The translations under genes and the position numbers were made by a program. DNA of 64,000 bases from Paenibacillus sp. FSL H8-0079. GTDB lineage: Bacteria; Bacillota; Bacilli; Paenibacillales; Paenibacillaceae. The stretch covers positions 1,116,001 to 1,180,000 of the forward strand of contig NZ_CP150300.1 in the NCBI RefSeq assembly GCF_037991315.1, written 5' to 3'. Shown here piece by piece: positions 45,494 to 54,087 of the stretch (position 1 is its first letter; the number at the start of each line of letters is the position of its first letter). Under the pieces are notes generated by a model, which saw only the letters and a program-made list of their open reading frames with translations, was not told the DNA's origin and did not search any database.

Positions 45494-46075
45494 ATGACGA
45501 TCAGTCTTGCCAAAGGACAACGTATTGACCTGACTAAGACGAATCCGGGCCTTACCCGTGTGGTGGTTGGTTTGGGTTGGGATACAAACAAATATAGTGG
45601 TGGAGTCGACTTTGACCTGGACGCTTCGGCTTTTTTGTTGTACGAAGATGGAAAAGCCAAAGGTACGGATGACTTTGTTTTTTACAACAATCCAAGCGGC
45701 GGTGCGGGTTCAGTAACACATACTGGTGATAACCGTACAGGTGAAGGTGACGGCGATGATGAGCAAGTTGTTGTTGACTTCAGCAAAATCCCTGCGCACA
45801 TTCACCGGATCGGTATTACGGTAACCATCTATGATGGAGATGGACGAGGGCAGAATTTTGGACAAGTCTCCAACGCTTTCGTTCGTGTTGTAGATGCTGC
45901 AAGTGATCGGGAAGTACTTCGGTTCGACCTCGGAGAAGACTACTCTACCGAAACAGCTGTGGTGTTCTGTGAGTTCTACCGTGCAGGTGCGGACTGGAAA
46001 TTCCAGGCCGTAGGCAGCGGCTTCACAGGTGGACTATCTGCTTTATGCAAAAATTATGGACTGGATGCACAATAA
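45494..46075 (+). CDS. terD: TerD-family calcium-binding stress protein (copy 3)
   Basis: 193 aa from ATG 45494, with AAAGGTGG upstream; GTG 45482 is in frame but poorly placed. [50 protein letters not shown] and RGQNFGQVSNAFVRVV. The calcium site is intact. Closest to copy 2, so probably a tandem duplicate. Confidence 0.92.
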   Translation: MTISLAKGQRIDLTKTNPGLTRVVVGLGWDTNKYSGGVDFDLDASAFLLYEDGKAKGTDDFVFYNNPSGGAGSVTHTGDNRTGEGDGDDEQVVVDFSKIPAHIHRIGITVTIYDGDGRGQNFGQVSNAFVRVVDAASDREVLRFDLGEDYSTETAVVFCEFYRAGADWKFQAVGSGFTGGLSALCKNYGLDAQ

Positions 46076-46100
46076 CTTGGCATAGAAAGGTGAGTCTGCT

Positions 46101-47357
46101 ATGGCGATTTCTGTCGTGAAAGGCCAGAAGAGTGATCTGACCAAAACCAATCCGGGCTTGTCCCGTCTAACGGTAGGCATTGGTTGGGAGGCAGCCTCGG
46201 GTGTGGAGCTGGACACATCAGCATTCCTTCTGGGTTCAGACAATAAAGTGGCTGGAGATGAGGATTTTATCTTTTATAACCAGCCCTCTACCTCGTTCAT
46301 CACGTATAAGGATGGCGGGCAGGTTGGTGGCGAGAAGAAACAGTTCGCCATTGATCTTGACAAAATTCCTGCTCGAATTGAGAAAATCGCCTTCAGCCTG
46401 ACGATTCATGACGGTGAAGCACGAAGCCATCATTTTGGACAGGTTCAGCATGGTTTTCTACGGTTTGCCAATGCAGCTACAGGTCAGGAAGTGATGAGAT
46501 ACGATCTGGGGAGCGGTTTTACAGTGGAGACCGCGATTGTCATCGGTGAATTGTATCGCCATAACGGAGAATGGAAGTTCAATGCAATAGGATCGGGTTT
46601 TGCAGGTGGTTTGAATGCACTCTGCGCTAACTTTGGTGTGGATGTGGATGGTGGATCAGAACCTGCACCAACGACTTCAACCGTTCCTCCGACAGCTGTA
46701 CCTACTCCACCACCCCCGGTGCCCGCACCAGAACCGACGCCTTCCCCTGTGAATTCGATCAATTTCAGCAAAATCGAATTGAAGAAGAAGGGCGACACCA
46801 TTAACCTCAAGAAAAATGCGGGGGGACTTGGTGAAATCCTGATTAACCTGAACTGGAATCAACAGGGTAGCAAAGGGTTATTTGGTCGTAGCAAGAGTGT
46901 GGATCTGGACTTGGGTTGCCTGTTCGAGATGAAGGATGGTACACGGGACGTGATTCAGGCTTTGGGACAAACGTTTGGCTCACTGAACCGTTTCCCTTAC
47001 ATTGCTCTGGATGGGGATGACCGGACGGGATCGGTTAAGACGGGAGAGAATCTACGGATTAATGGTGCCCGCATCTCGGAAATTGAGCGTATCCTGGTAT
47101 TTACCTATATTTATGGTGGTGTGGCCAACTGGTCTCAAGTAGACGGTGTGGTAACCATTCAGCAGAAGGACGGTCCCGATATCATTGTTCGAATGAACGA
47201 ATACGGGAGTCCGCTCGGCATGTGTGGCATTGCCATGTTACGCAATGTGAACAATGAGACATTCAGCATTGAACGAATCGTGCAGTTCTATAATGGGCAT
47301 CAGGCGTTGGACGAAGCTCATGACTGGGGAATGCAGTGGGTTGCAGGAAGAAAATAA
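46101..47357 (+). CDS. TerD-TerA-like fusion protein with proline-rich linker
   Basis: 418 aa. Residues 1-182 are a TerD domain ([34 protein letters not shown]), but the stretch corresponding to GDNRTGxGDGDDE reads SFITYKDGGQVGGEKKQ, so the main calcium site is lost. Residues about 185-217 are a Pro/Thr linker (PTPPPPVPAPEPTPSP). The C-terminal part (about 218-418; INLKKNAGGLGEILINLNW, GLFGRSKSVDLDLGC, ALDGDDRTGS) is a second, TerA-like domain with acidic ligands. Ends the first block of the locus before a terminator. Confidence 0.85.
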   Translation: MAISVVKGQKSDLTKTNPGLSRLTVGIGWEAASGVELDTSAFLLGSDNKVAGDEDFIFYNQPSTSFITYKDGGQVGGEKKQFAIDLDKIPARIEKIAFSLTIHDGEARSHHFGQVQHGFLRFANAATGQEVMRYDLGSGFTVETAIVIGELYRHNGEWKFNAIGSGFAGGLNALCANFGVDVDGGSEPAPTTSTVPPTAVPTPPPPVPAPEPTPSPVNSINFSKIELKKKGDTINLKKNAGGLGEILINLNWNQQGSKGLFGRSKSVDLDLGCLFEMKDGTRDVIQALGQTFGSLNRFPYIALDGDDRTGSVKTGENLRINGARISEIERILVFTYIYGGVANWSQVDGVVTIQQKDGPDIIVRMNEYGSPLGMCGIAMLRNVNNETFSIERIVQFYNGHQALDEAHDWGMQWVAGRK

Positions 47358-47446
47358 TCATTCGTAATTATTCAATATAAATGCTGTATCGGTCAGCACC
47401 ATTGCAAGGATACTGTTGACCAACGTTATCCTCGATAATAGACCAT

Positions 47447-47479
47447 CAATCCCTCCAGATTAAGGAGGGATTGGTTTTT
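47447..47479 (+). terminator. intrinsic terminator inside the ter locus
   Basis: CAATCCCTCC (47447-47456) pairs perfectly with GGAGGGATTG (47464-47473), followed by GTTTTTA. It separates the TerB/TerD block from the biosynthetic block, which then depends on read-through or an unseen promoter. Confidence 0.8.
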
Positions 47480-47546
47480 ATGCCCCGACAGCTGGAATCA
47501 ATTCATGCAGATTGGCTATTGCCAAAGGTGCGAGGAGGAGACAATC

Positions 47547-48767
47547 CTGAAATATTTCAATTTTTTGAGTCTGGAAGAAGAAGATACTTTATTTTTCTCT
47601 TCACCCGTCTCGTTCAATCACCGGACTTCCAAAGATTTACTGGCATATGCTGTTGGGGCTGCTTTATATATGCCCGCGACGCGCACACATATCGCGGACG
47701 ACATTATGAATGGTAAGCATGAAGGTCTAACGACTATTATTATTGATCTGGAAGACGCTGTGGGTGACGACCAAGTGGAGTTTGCCGAACAGTGTCTGGT
47801 ACAGCATCTAACTCAACTGATGACTTATATGGAGACAGGCATGCTTAGTCAGGATCGAATGCCTCTTCTGTTTGCTCGTGTACGTTCACCACAACAGTTG
47901 GAACGTATGATTGATACGTTGGGAGAACTGGTATCCATGCTGACAGGCTTGGCTTTGCCCAAGTTTTGTGTGGATAATGGCAGAGCCTATTTCGATCAAA
48001 TCCGCAAATACAATCAACTGAAACCGGAGCATTATCCTGTTCTCTATGGCATGCCCATATTGGAGACTGCTTCGATAATCTATCGGGAGACACGTTGGGA
48101 GACTTTGCTGGACCTTCGAAACATCCTCGATGAGAATGATGAATATGTGCTTAATGTACGCATTGGTGCAACCGATTTCTCTAGCTTGTTTGGATTACGT
48201 CGAAGCCCGGAATTGACTATATACGATATCGCCACGATCCGTGACTGCATCTCGGATATTATCAATCTGTTCGGACGGATGGACAAGCCGTATGTGATCT
48301 CAGGTCCTGTCTGGGAATATTTCAGTCAGCGGGAGCGCGTGTTCAAACCTCAATTACGACAGACCCCATTCGAAGAAACCCTGGGCAAATCAGGGCTGCA
48401 TCTGAGAATGAAATATATTACGAACACAATGGATGGATTGATGCGTGAAGTCATGATGGACAAGGAAAATGGAATTGTAGGCAAAACGATCATTCATCCT
48501 TCTCATATTAAGCCCGTACAAGCGATGTACGTTGTTACACATGAAGAATATTCCGATGCACAAGACATCATCGCCCGTAATGACGGTAGCCTGGGTGTGT
48601 TCAAAAGTAATTACTATAACAAAATGAATGAGATTAAACCACACTTGAGCTGGGCAAATCGAATTCTAATCCGATCACAAATATATGGGGTGTTACATGA
48701 ACAGCAGCATTTTGTCGGGCTCTTGCCCAAGCACGAACAACAACATAACTACGTTCCCAATTCTTGA
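47547..48767 (+). CDS. CitE-like HpcH/HpaI lyase-family protein of the ter locus
   Basis: About 406 aa. GGAGGAG at 47534-47540 is ideally spaced for CTG 47547, which gives (M)KYFNFLSLEEEDTLFF, the normal N-terminus of this family; ATG 47505 has no ribosome-binding site. The barrel shows LYMPATRTHIADDIM, TIIIDLEDAVGDDQV (metal acids), LFARVRSPQQL, YGMPILET and VRIGATDFSSLFGLR. Related to CitE/malyl-CoA lyases but conserved with ter genes, where comparative work on Ter systems places it in a pathway to a nucleoside-like compound. Its actual substrate is unknown. Confidence 0.82.
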   Translation: MKYFNFLSLEEEDTLFFSSPVSFNHRTSKDLLAYAVGAALYMPATRTHIADDIMNGKHEGLTTIIIDLEDAVGDDQVEFAEQCLVQHLTQLMTYMETGMLSQDRMPLLFARVRSPQQLERMIDTLGELVSMLTGLALPKFCVDNGRAYFDQIRKYNQLKPEHYPVLYGMPILETASIIYRETRWETLLDLRNILDENDEYVLNVRIGATDFSSLFGLRRSPELTIYDIATIRDCISDIINLFGRMDKPYVISGPVWEYFSQRERVFKPQLRQTPFEETLGKSGLHLRMKYITNTMDGLMREVMMDKENGIVGKTIIHPSHIKPVQAMYVVTHEEYSDAQDIIARNDGSLGVFKSNYYNKMNEIKPHLSWANRILIRSQIYGVLHEQQHFVGLLPKHEQQHNYVPNS

Positions 48768-50130
48768 TCAATTCAGTCTGCACGTTCAGGTTACACATAA
48801 CCCGCTGGAACTTCCACTAGAATCTCTATTTTCCATGGCTGCACGAATCAATAAGAAACGTTCATTTCTGTTTGTAAGCAAACTGCTGGGCAAGCACATC
48901 CCGGTTAACCCGTATACCTCGCTTCTGAGTGGCGCGGCATTGGCTGTTCTGCTGTACGAGCACCTGACTGATAAGACGGAAGAGACGAAAGATCAGATAG
49001 TCAAGTGGAAACGGGAAATGGTCGAGGGGTTAATTGATCCCAAGCAAGCCCGGCAAGTGTACAACATGCTGTTGCAAGAAAGCTTGAGTTTGCCGGAAAC
49101 GATTCGTTTTGTTGGTTTTGCCGAGACCGCTACAGCGTTGGGTCACAGCATGTACGAGATGTTTGCTGATCAAGCTTCTTATATTCACACCACTCGCGAG
49201 TATGTTCCAGCGATGCATCCAGATATTCAATTTGAAGAAGAACATTCCCATGCGATGGCTCATCGTTGTTATGCGTTGGATCATGAAGCTTTTGCAGGAG
49301 AGGGCCCGATTGTTCTGGTGGACGACGAGATTACGACGGGCAAAACGACGTTGAATATCATTCGGGATATTCAGGCTAGATATCCCCGCAAGCAATATGT
49401 GATTGCTTCATTGCTGGACTGGCGTACGGAAGCGGACGAGAATCGATTTGCCGAACTGGAAGTTGAGCTTGGGATTACGATTACACCATTAAGCCTGCTG
49501 AAGGGCCGCATTGATGTGGTGGGTACTCCACAGTTGGAAGCAACACCCCAAGATGAGCAGCTGTCTCATCCTGCCGTGACCATTCAGACATCTACCGTTG
49601 CCGATGCCTTCGAACAGCTGCATGCCACTTCGGAGGATGGTGAAGGTAAACGTAGTACAGCGAGCTACGTCCAGCATACGGGCAGGTTTGGTATGCAATC
49701 CCGGCATAATGGCGTATTACGTCAGGAGATTAGCCAGATTGCAGAACGACTTCGGTCGCAGCGTACGGGAGAACGGACGTTGGTGATGGGAACAGGGGAG
49801 TTCATGTACATTCCGATGCGTATTGCTGCCGAGATGGGAGAAGGCGTGTTGTATCAATCCACTACTCGCAGTCCAATCCATACACAACCAGCTCCAGGAT
49901 ATGCTGTTGTTAGTGGGGCTGGATATGCTTCACCGGAAGACGCATCTGTTCGTAACTTTATCTACAACGTCGCCCCGGGACAATATGATGAGATTTTTGT
50001 TCTGTTGGAGAGACAGATGTCTAGAGAGCGAATGGAACCGATGGTGAAGGTACTGGAGCAGTTAGGATGCGGACACATTCATATTGTATATTGCGGCTTG
50101 CCAGAGAAGACAGGGGACAACGAGCAATGA
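48697..50130 (+). CDS. phosphoribosyltransferase with C-terminal TRSP-type domain
   Basis: 477 aa from ATG 48697 (GGGGTG upstream), overlapping the preceding gene by 71 bp; ATG 48685 is in frame too. PRTase domain (about 20-270): FVGFAETATALGHSMYEMF and the PRPP loop IVLVDDEITTGKTTLNII (about 205-222). C-terminal domain (about 310-470): GRFGMQSRHNGVLRQEISQIA and LVMGTGEFMYIPMRIA...VLYQSTTRSPI, a second PRTase-related fold with a TRSP-like signature. Expected to transfer or release a phosphoribosyl group in the ter-associated pathway. Confidence 0.82.
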   Translation: MNSSILSGSCPSTNNNITTFPILDQFSLHVQVTHNPLELPLESLFSMAARINKKRSFLFVSKLLGKHIPVNPYTSLLSGAALAVLLYEHLTDKTEETKDQIVKWKREMVEGLIDPKQARQVYNMLLQESLSLPETIRFVGFAETATALGHSMYEMFADQASYIHTTREYVPAMHPDIQFEEEHSHAMAHRCYALDHEAFAGEGPIVLVDDEITTGKTTLNIIRDIQARYPRKQYVIASLLDWRTEADENRFAELEVELGITITPLSLLKGRIDVVGTPQLEATPQDEQLSHPAVTIQTSTVADAFEQLHATSEDGEGKRSTASYVQHTGRFGMQSRHNGVLRQEISQIAERLRSQRTGERTLVMGTGEFMYIPMRIAAEMGEGVLYQSTTRSPIHTQPAPGYAVVSGAGYASPEDASVRNFIYNVAPGQYDEIFVLLERQMSRERMEPMVKVLEQLGCGHIHIVYCGLPEKTGDNEQ

Positions 50131-51278
50131 ACTTAACTACACTGGAGCTAATCAGACAACGTGAGATTCCATCTCCCGAACCGATGGGCAGCTATGCTGC
50201 ATCGGACGTTGTTTTCCTACTGAAGGATATCAGCCATGTTGATCTGGAAAAGGGAACGGGTGAACGGGAGCAAGCGATCCAATCCGGGGTTCATTATTCG
50301 GAGATGCTGCCCGTGGAATATCAGCCTACAGCAGAATACATCGAACTGTTTCACCAGACGCTGGAACAATCCGCCGCAAGAATTGCACTTCATACCGCCA
50401 TTGTGGCTGAGAAGATTGTAGAGCGCAGGGGACTGAATCTTGTGCTGGTATCTCTGGCTCGAGCCGGAACCCCTGTGGGCATCCTGATCAAGCGTTATAT
50501 TGAATTGAAATACAAGGTGACGATTCCGCATTATAGCATTTCAATTATTCGTGGCAAGGGTATGGACGAGAATGCAATTTTATATATTTTACAGCAACAT
50601 GGGCTGGAAACAGCCATTCAGTTTGTAGACGGCTGGACAGGCAAAGGGGCTATTCGCAAAGTGCTGAAAGAGTCCTGTGACCAAATGGAACAGACTTATG
50701 GCGTAAGTCTCGATGACGATTTAGCTGTGTTGGCCGATCCGGGGCAATGTTCAGGAACTTTTGGGACAAGGGAAGATTATCTTATTCCTAGTGCTTGTCT
50801 GAATTCCACCGTCTCGGGACTCGTGAGCCGTACAGTACTTCGGGATGATCTGATTGGGCCGGCAGATTTTCACGGAGCCAAATGGTATCGTGAGTGGTCC
50901 TCTGACGATGTGTCGAACCAATACGTAGATACGATCGCTCAGCATTTTCCACAGGTGATGAACCAAGCGGAGATTCGCTCGGAGGACAATGCTACTGGTA
51001 CTTCGGAAATCACCTGGAAAGGCTGGCAGGATATCGAGTCCATCCAGCAATCCTTTGGCATTGCGAACATCAATCTGATTAAACCCGGAATCGGAGAAAC
51101 AACCCGGGTGTTATTGCGCCGGGTCCCCTGGAAAATTCTCGTGGATCGACTCGATAATCCGGATTTGCAACATATCATGATGCTCGCCAGAGACAGAAAT
51201 GTGCCGGTTGAGGTATATCCGGGATTAACCTATTCCTGTTGCGGCATTATTCAATCCCTGGGAGGTGGCGGAGAATGA
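50127..51278 (+). CDS. StiP-like / PELOTA-associated protein of the ter locus
   Basis: 383 aa from ATG 50127, overlapping the previous stop (ATGA). N-terminal part: GSYAASDVVFLLKDISHVDL. Middle part: LVLVSLARAGTPVGILIKRYI, VTIPHYSISIIRGKGMDENA and VFVDG-like VDGWTGKGAI, a PRTase-like arrangement. C-terminal part: FGIANINLIKPGIGETTRVLLRR with SCCGIIQSLGGGGE, the PELOTA-type RNA-binding segment. Database names for this family (cysteine protease StiP) rest on thin evidence. A second PRTase-like enzyme of the same pathway is the likely reading. Confidence 0.72.
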   Translation: MNLTTLELIRQREIPSPEPMGSYAASDVVFLLKDISHVDLEKGTGEREQAIQSGVHYSEMLPVEYQPTAEYIELFHQTLEQSAARIALHTAIVAEKIVERRGLNLVLVSLARAGTPVGILIKRYIELKYKVTIPHYSISIIRGKGMDENAILYILQQHGLETAIQFVDGWTGKGAIRKVLKESCDQMEQTYGVSLDDDLAVLADPGQCSGTFGTREDYLIPSACLNSTVSGLVSRTVLRDDLIGPADFHGAKWYREWSSDDVSNQYVDTIAQHFPQVMNQAEIRSEDNATGTSEITWKGWQDIESIQQSFGIANINLIKPGIGETTRVLLRRVPWKILVDRLDNPDLQHIMMLARDRNVPVEVYPGLTYSCCGIIQSLGGGGE

Positions 51279-52126
51279 TGATCTACGCAAGTGATCTGGA
51301 CCAGACGCTGGTGTACTCCCGTCGTGCGCTCCGTATTCCCGAAGATACACCGGGACTTGTTCCCGCAGAGTGGATTAACGGCAAGTTGTCCGCTTTTATG
51401 TCAGCATATGCACTGGAGCGCTTGCAGTCTTTGCCACAAGACATTGTATTTATGCCTGTGACTACACGTACAGTGGAGCAGTATCGGCGCATTCATATTT
51501 TTCAGAGCGAATGTATTCCGAAATATGCGGTGACGAGCAATGGTGGCAACATTATTGTTGACGGTCAGGTAGACGATGAATGGAATCTGCATATTCGTTC
51601 TTTGCTTCGTCAGGAGGCAGCTACTCCTGAAGAGATCCTGGATTTGTTTGATGACGTACTGAGCCCGGAATGGGTGATTAATCAGCGATTGTGTGATGAG
51701 CTGTTCTTTGCATTGTTGATCGAACGTGACAAGCTTCCAATGGAGCATATTGCGGAAAAGATTCGGGTGTTAGAGACACTGGGATGGGAGAGTTCAATCC
51801 AGGGTCGGAAGCTCTATCTGGTGCCTTCGGCCGTAAACAAACGAGCTGCAGTGGAGCATATTAGGCAACGCATTGGCGATGTGCCTGTGATTGCTTCGGG
51901 TGATTCCTTGCTAGATCGTTGTTTGCTGGACTTTGCGCAGCATGCCATTGCTCCATCTCACGGAGAGTTGCATGTGGAGAGACAGCGTGTACCTGAGCAA
52001 GTACCGTATCAATTTACGGAACAATTCGGTGCATTTGCAGCAGATGAGATTCTCGATTACGTTCACCGTATTCATAACGATCAACAGACCCAGATAGACC
52101 ATGCCGAGATAAGGGAGACCGTATAA
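51275..52126 (+). CDS. HAD-superfamily phosphatase of the ter locus
   Basis: 283 aa from ATG 51275 (or 51278), with GGAGGTGGCGGAG just upstream and ATGA overlap. HAD motif I YASDLDQTLVY (DxDxT), motif II PVTTRTVEQYRR, and motif III/IV region VNKRAAVEHI and ASGDSLLDRCLLD. Resembles sucrose-phosphatase/Cof-type hydrolases. Probably dephosphorylates an intermediate made by the neighbouring PRTases. Confidence 0.82.
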   Translation: MMIYASDLDQTLVYSRRALRIPEDTPGLVPAEWINGKLSAFMSAYALERLQSLPQDIVFMPVTTRTVEQYRRIHIFQSECIPKYAVTSNGGNIIVDGQVDDEWNLHIRSLLRQEAATPEEILDLFDDVLSPEWVINQRLCDELFFALLIERDKLPMEHIAEKIRVLETLGWESSIQGRKLYLVPSAVNKRAAVEHIRQRIGDVPVIASGDSLLDRCLLDFAQHAIAPSHGELHVERQRVPEQVPYQFTEQFGAFAADEILDYVHRIHNDQQTQIDHAEIRETV

Positions 52127-53176
52127 ATGAAAAAAATGAAGATTTACTTCAACCGTTGGTTCTCTGTAACGTACCATTATATGAATGCGATTCGGGACAA
52201 TGAGGACGGCATGGAATTTGAGATCTACGGTACTCACCCTGATCCGGGACACATGGCATTACAGGGCTGTGATGTTGCAGAAGTTGAACCGCGTGTAACG
52301 GGCCGGGAATATGTAGATTTTTGCCTCGACTTTTGCCGTCGTCATCAGATTGATGTGTTTATTCCACGCTGGAACATGCTGGACATCAGCAGACATATCT
52401 CCCTGTTCGAAGAGATCGGTACACGGGTTATCGTATGCTCGGATACGGAATTGCTGGAACAATTGATGGAGAAAGACCGCTTCTATGAATCGGTGCGTGA
52501 GAAGGGCATTATGGAGATTCCGGATTATTTCACGGTTAATAATGCTGCACAATTCCAGCAAGCCTATGAGGCGCTGCGTGCACGTGGACACGATGTATGC
52601 TTCAAACCATGTAATGGTGAGGGCGGCATGGGATTCCGGGTGATCAACAATGAGCGTGATCCGTTGCAGGAGTTGTTCGGGTATGCGCTGAACTCGATTT
52701 CATATGAAGATGCCCTGCGTGCGTTCTCTTCTGCTCCGTCCTTTCAAAATGTCATGGTGATGGAGGTACTGGAAGGATATGAATACAGCATTGATTGTCT
52801 TTCGGATCGCAATGGGAAACTATTAACGGCTATTCCGCGTAGAAAAGAAAGAGGACGTTTGCGCTTGCTCGAAGAAAACGAGGAATTGCTCGCGATTGCC
52901 CGTAATGTGGCAGAGGTATATCGAATTCCTTATAATTTTAATATTCAGATGAAATATCGCAAGGATACACCGAAGCTGCTGGAGATCAATCCGAGAATGT
53001 CGGGTGGATTGCATATGTCTTGTCTGTCGGGCGTGAACTTCCCTTATCTGGCGGTCAAGTCTGCACTAGGCCGTGATATTGGACCACTTCATCCGAAGTT
53101 TGGTCTTCTGGGAAGTCATATCGAACAGCCATTTATAATCGACGTTCAGAAGGTAAGCGGAGTACATCACGTCTAG
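52127..53176 (+). CDS. ATP-grasp ligase of the ter locus
   Basis: 349 aa, beginning directly after the HAD stop. The N-terminal part MKIYFNRWFSVTYHYMNAIR is a pre-ATP-grasp domain. ATP-grasp: RFYESVREKGIMEIPDYFTV, HDVCFKPCNGEGGMGFRVI (about 155-173), VMEVLEGYEYSIDCL (about 208) and KLLEINPRMSGGLHMS (about 284) with the metal-binding Glu/Asn. Resembles CarB/PylC-type carboxylate-amine ligases. Last gene of the biosynthetic block; it probably adds an amino acid or similar group to the nucleoside-like product. Confidence 0.82.
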   Translation: MKKMKIYFNRWFSVTYHYMNAIRDNEDGMEFEIYGTHPDPGHMALQGCDVAEVEPRVTGREYVDFCLDFCRRHQIDVFIPRWNMLDISRHISLFEEIGTRVIVCSDTELLEQLMEKDRFYESVREKGIMEIPDYFTVNNAAQFQQAYEALRARGHDVCFKPCNGEGGMGFRVINNERDPLQELFGYALNSISYEDALRAFSSAPSFQNVMVMEVLEGYEYSIDCLSDRNGKLLTAIPRRKERGRLRLLEENEELLAIARNVAEVYRIPYNFNIQMKYRKDTPKLLEINPRMSGGLHMSCLSGVNFPYLAVKSALGRDIGPLHPKFGLLGSHIEQPFIIDVQKVSGVHHV

Positions 53177-53195
53177 CTGAGAATTTTCATCAACA

Positions 53196-53225
53196 TTGAC
53201 ACCTTCTGGATGGTTTTTTTACAAT
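53196..53225 (+). promoter_or_regulatory. sigma-A-type promoter candidate for the xpaC-like/telA pair
   Basis: TTGACA (53196-53201, perfect) and TACAAT (53220-53225, 5/6) with an 18-bp spacer, 98 bp before the next start codon. The spacer's T-run also trails the preceding gene. Confidence 0.6.
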
Positions 53226-53239
53226 ACGGATAAGAGGTT

Positions 53240-53286
53240 ATTCAAAAAGTCCATCTTCTCGGTACTGAAAACCAGACTTTTTGAAT
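53240..53286 (+). repeat. leader hairpin, possible dispersed repeat
   Basis: ATTCAAAAAGTC (53240-53251) pairs perfectly with GACTTTTTGAAT (53275-53286) around a 23-nt loop. It lies in the leader just after the candidate promoter. The sequence style suggests a mobile or dispersed intergenic repeat, or an attenuator; not decidable from one copy. Confidence 0.5.
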
Positions 53287-53323
53287 ATGCACTGTATGTG
53301 TTGTTAAGGCAGGAGGACAAGTA

Positions 53324-54076
53324 ATGTTACGGAAAACGAAGATAGGTATAGGCGCATTGGTCGGTTATGGTCTCGCGGCGATCTCGAGTCCCTTTCTACC
53401 GGATGTGATCACGTGGGCGATTCCCGCACTGGCAACTGTGGTCGGGGGACTGATTCCTTCACGTTCCACGCCACGTACACAGGTCGAGGGTTCGTCATCA
53501 GCCCCTGTACCCATAACAGATATCGGCAATGAACCATCCCGCTTGAACGGTGGACAAGCACCGAGCGCAGTGCCAACAGGGGCCATAGATGCTTCTCCGG
53601 CACAGCCTCATTCGAGTTCCACTCCCGCACAACATGCGGGCACAGAACAAGTGAAGCCTTCCCGGACCGAACCAGATCCTGTATTTGATCCGGTGATTGA
53701 ATACCTGGAAGTTCTGGAGGACATGATCATTTCTGAAGGTCAGAAGAATGAGCTGGATAATGAGATCGTGGAGAAATCACTGGCGTTGTTTGCCCGTTTG
53801 CAGCGTGTGATCCCTTCCCTTCAGGAGCTAAATAACGGGGATATTAACCATACGGTGCGCAGACTGATTTTGAAAGACCTGAACGGTTTTATTAATCCAT
53901 TTCTACGTTTAAGTGGAGAAGCCAAACGCAATAATCGGCGTATGTTGCTGAATGGTCTTCGAGACGTGGATTCCAAGATATCGGATATTGTATCAACGAT
54001 TGAACATAAAGACTTAATGGAGCTTCAGAACAAAGCGGAACTGATACATCAACGTTATAACAGCTCTGAATTATAG
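53324..54076 (+). CDS. XpaC/YceG-like protein next to TelA
   Basis: 250 aa, ATG with AGGAGGA upstream. Two N-terminal hydrophobic segments (about 7-25 and 30-43), a Pro/Ser/Thr-rich spacer (about 46-118), then a helical domain (YLEVLEDMIISEGQKNELDNEIVEKSLALF...). Position just before telA matches the XpaC-like partner found with TelA in firmicutes. Twelve bases separate it from telA, so the two form an operon. Biochemical role unknown. Confidence 0.65.
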   Translation: MLRKTKIGIGALVGYGLAAISSPFLPDVITWAIPALATVVGGLIPSRSTPRTQVEGSSSAPVPITDIGNEPSRLNGGQAPSAVPTGAIDASPAQPHSSSTPAQHAGTEQVKPSRTEPDPVFDPVIEYLEVLEDMIISEGQKNELDNEIVEKSLALFARLQRVIPSLQELNNGDINHTVRRLILKDLNGFINPFLRLSGEAKRNNRRMLLNGLRDVDSKISDIVSTIEHKDLMELQNKAELIHQRYNSSEL

Positions 54077-54087
54077 GAGGGATTGGC

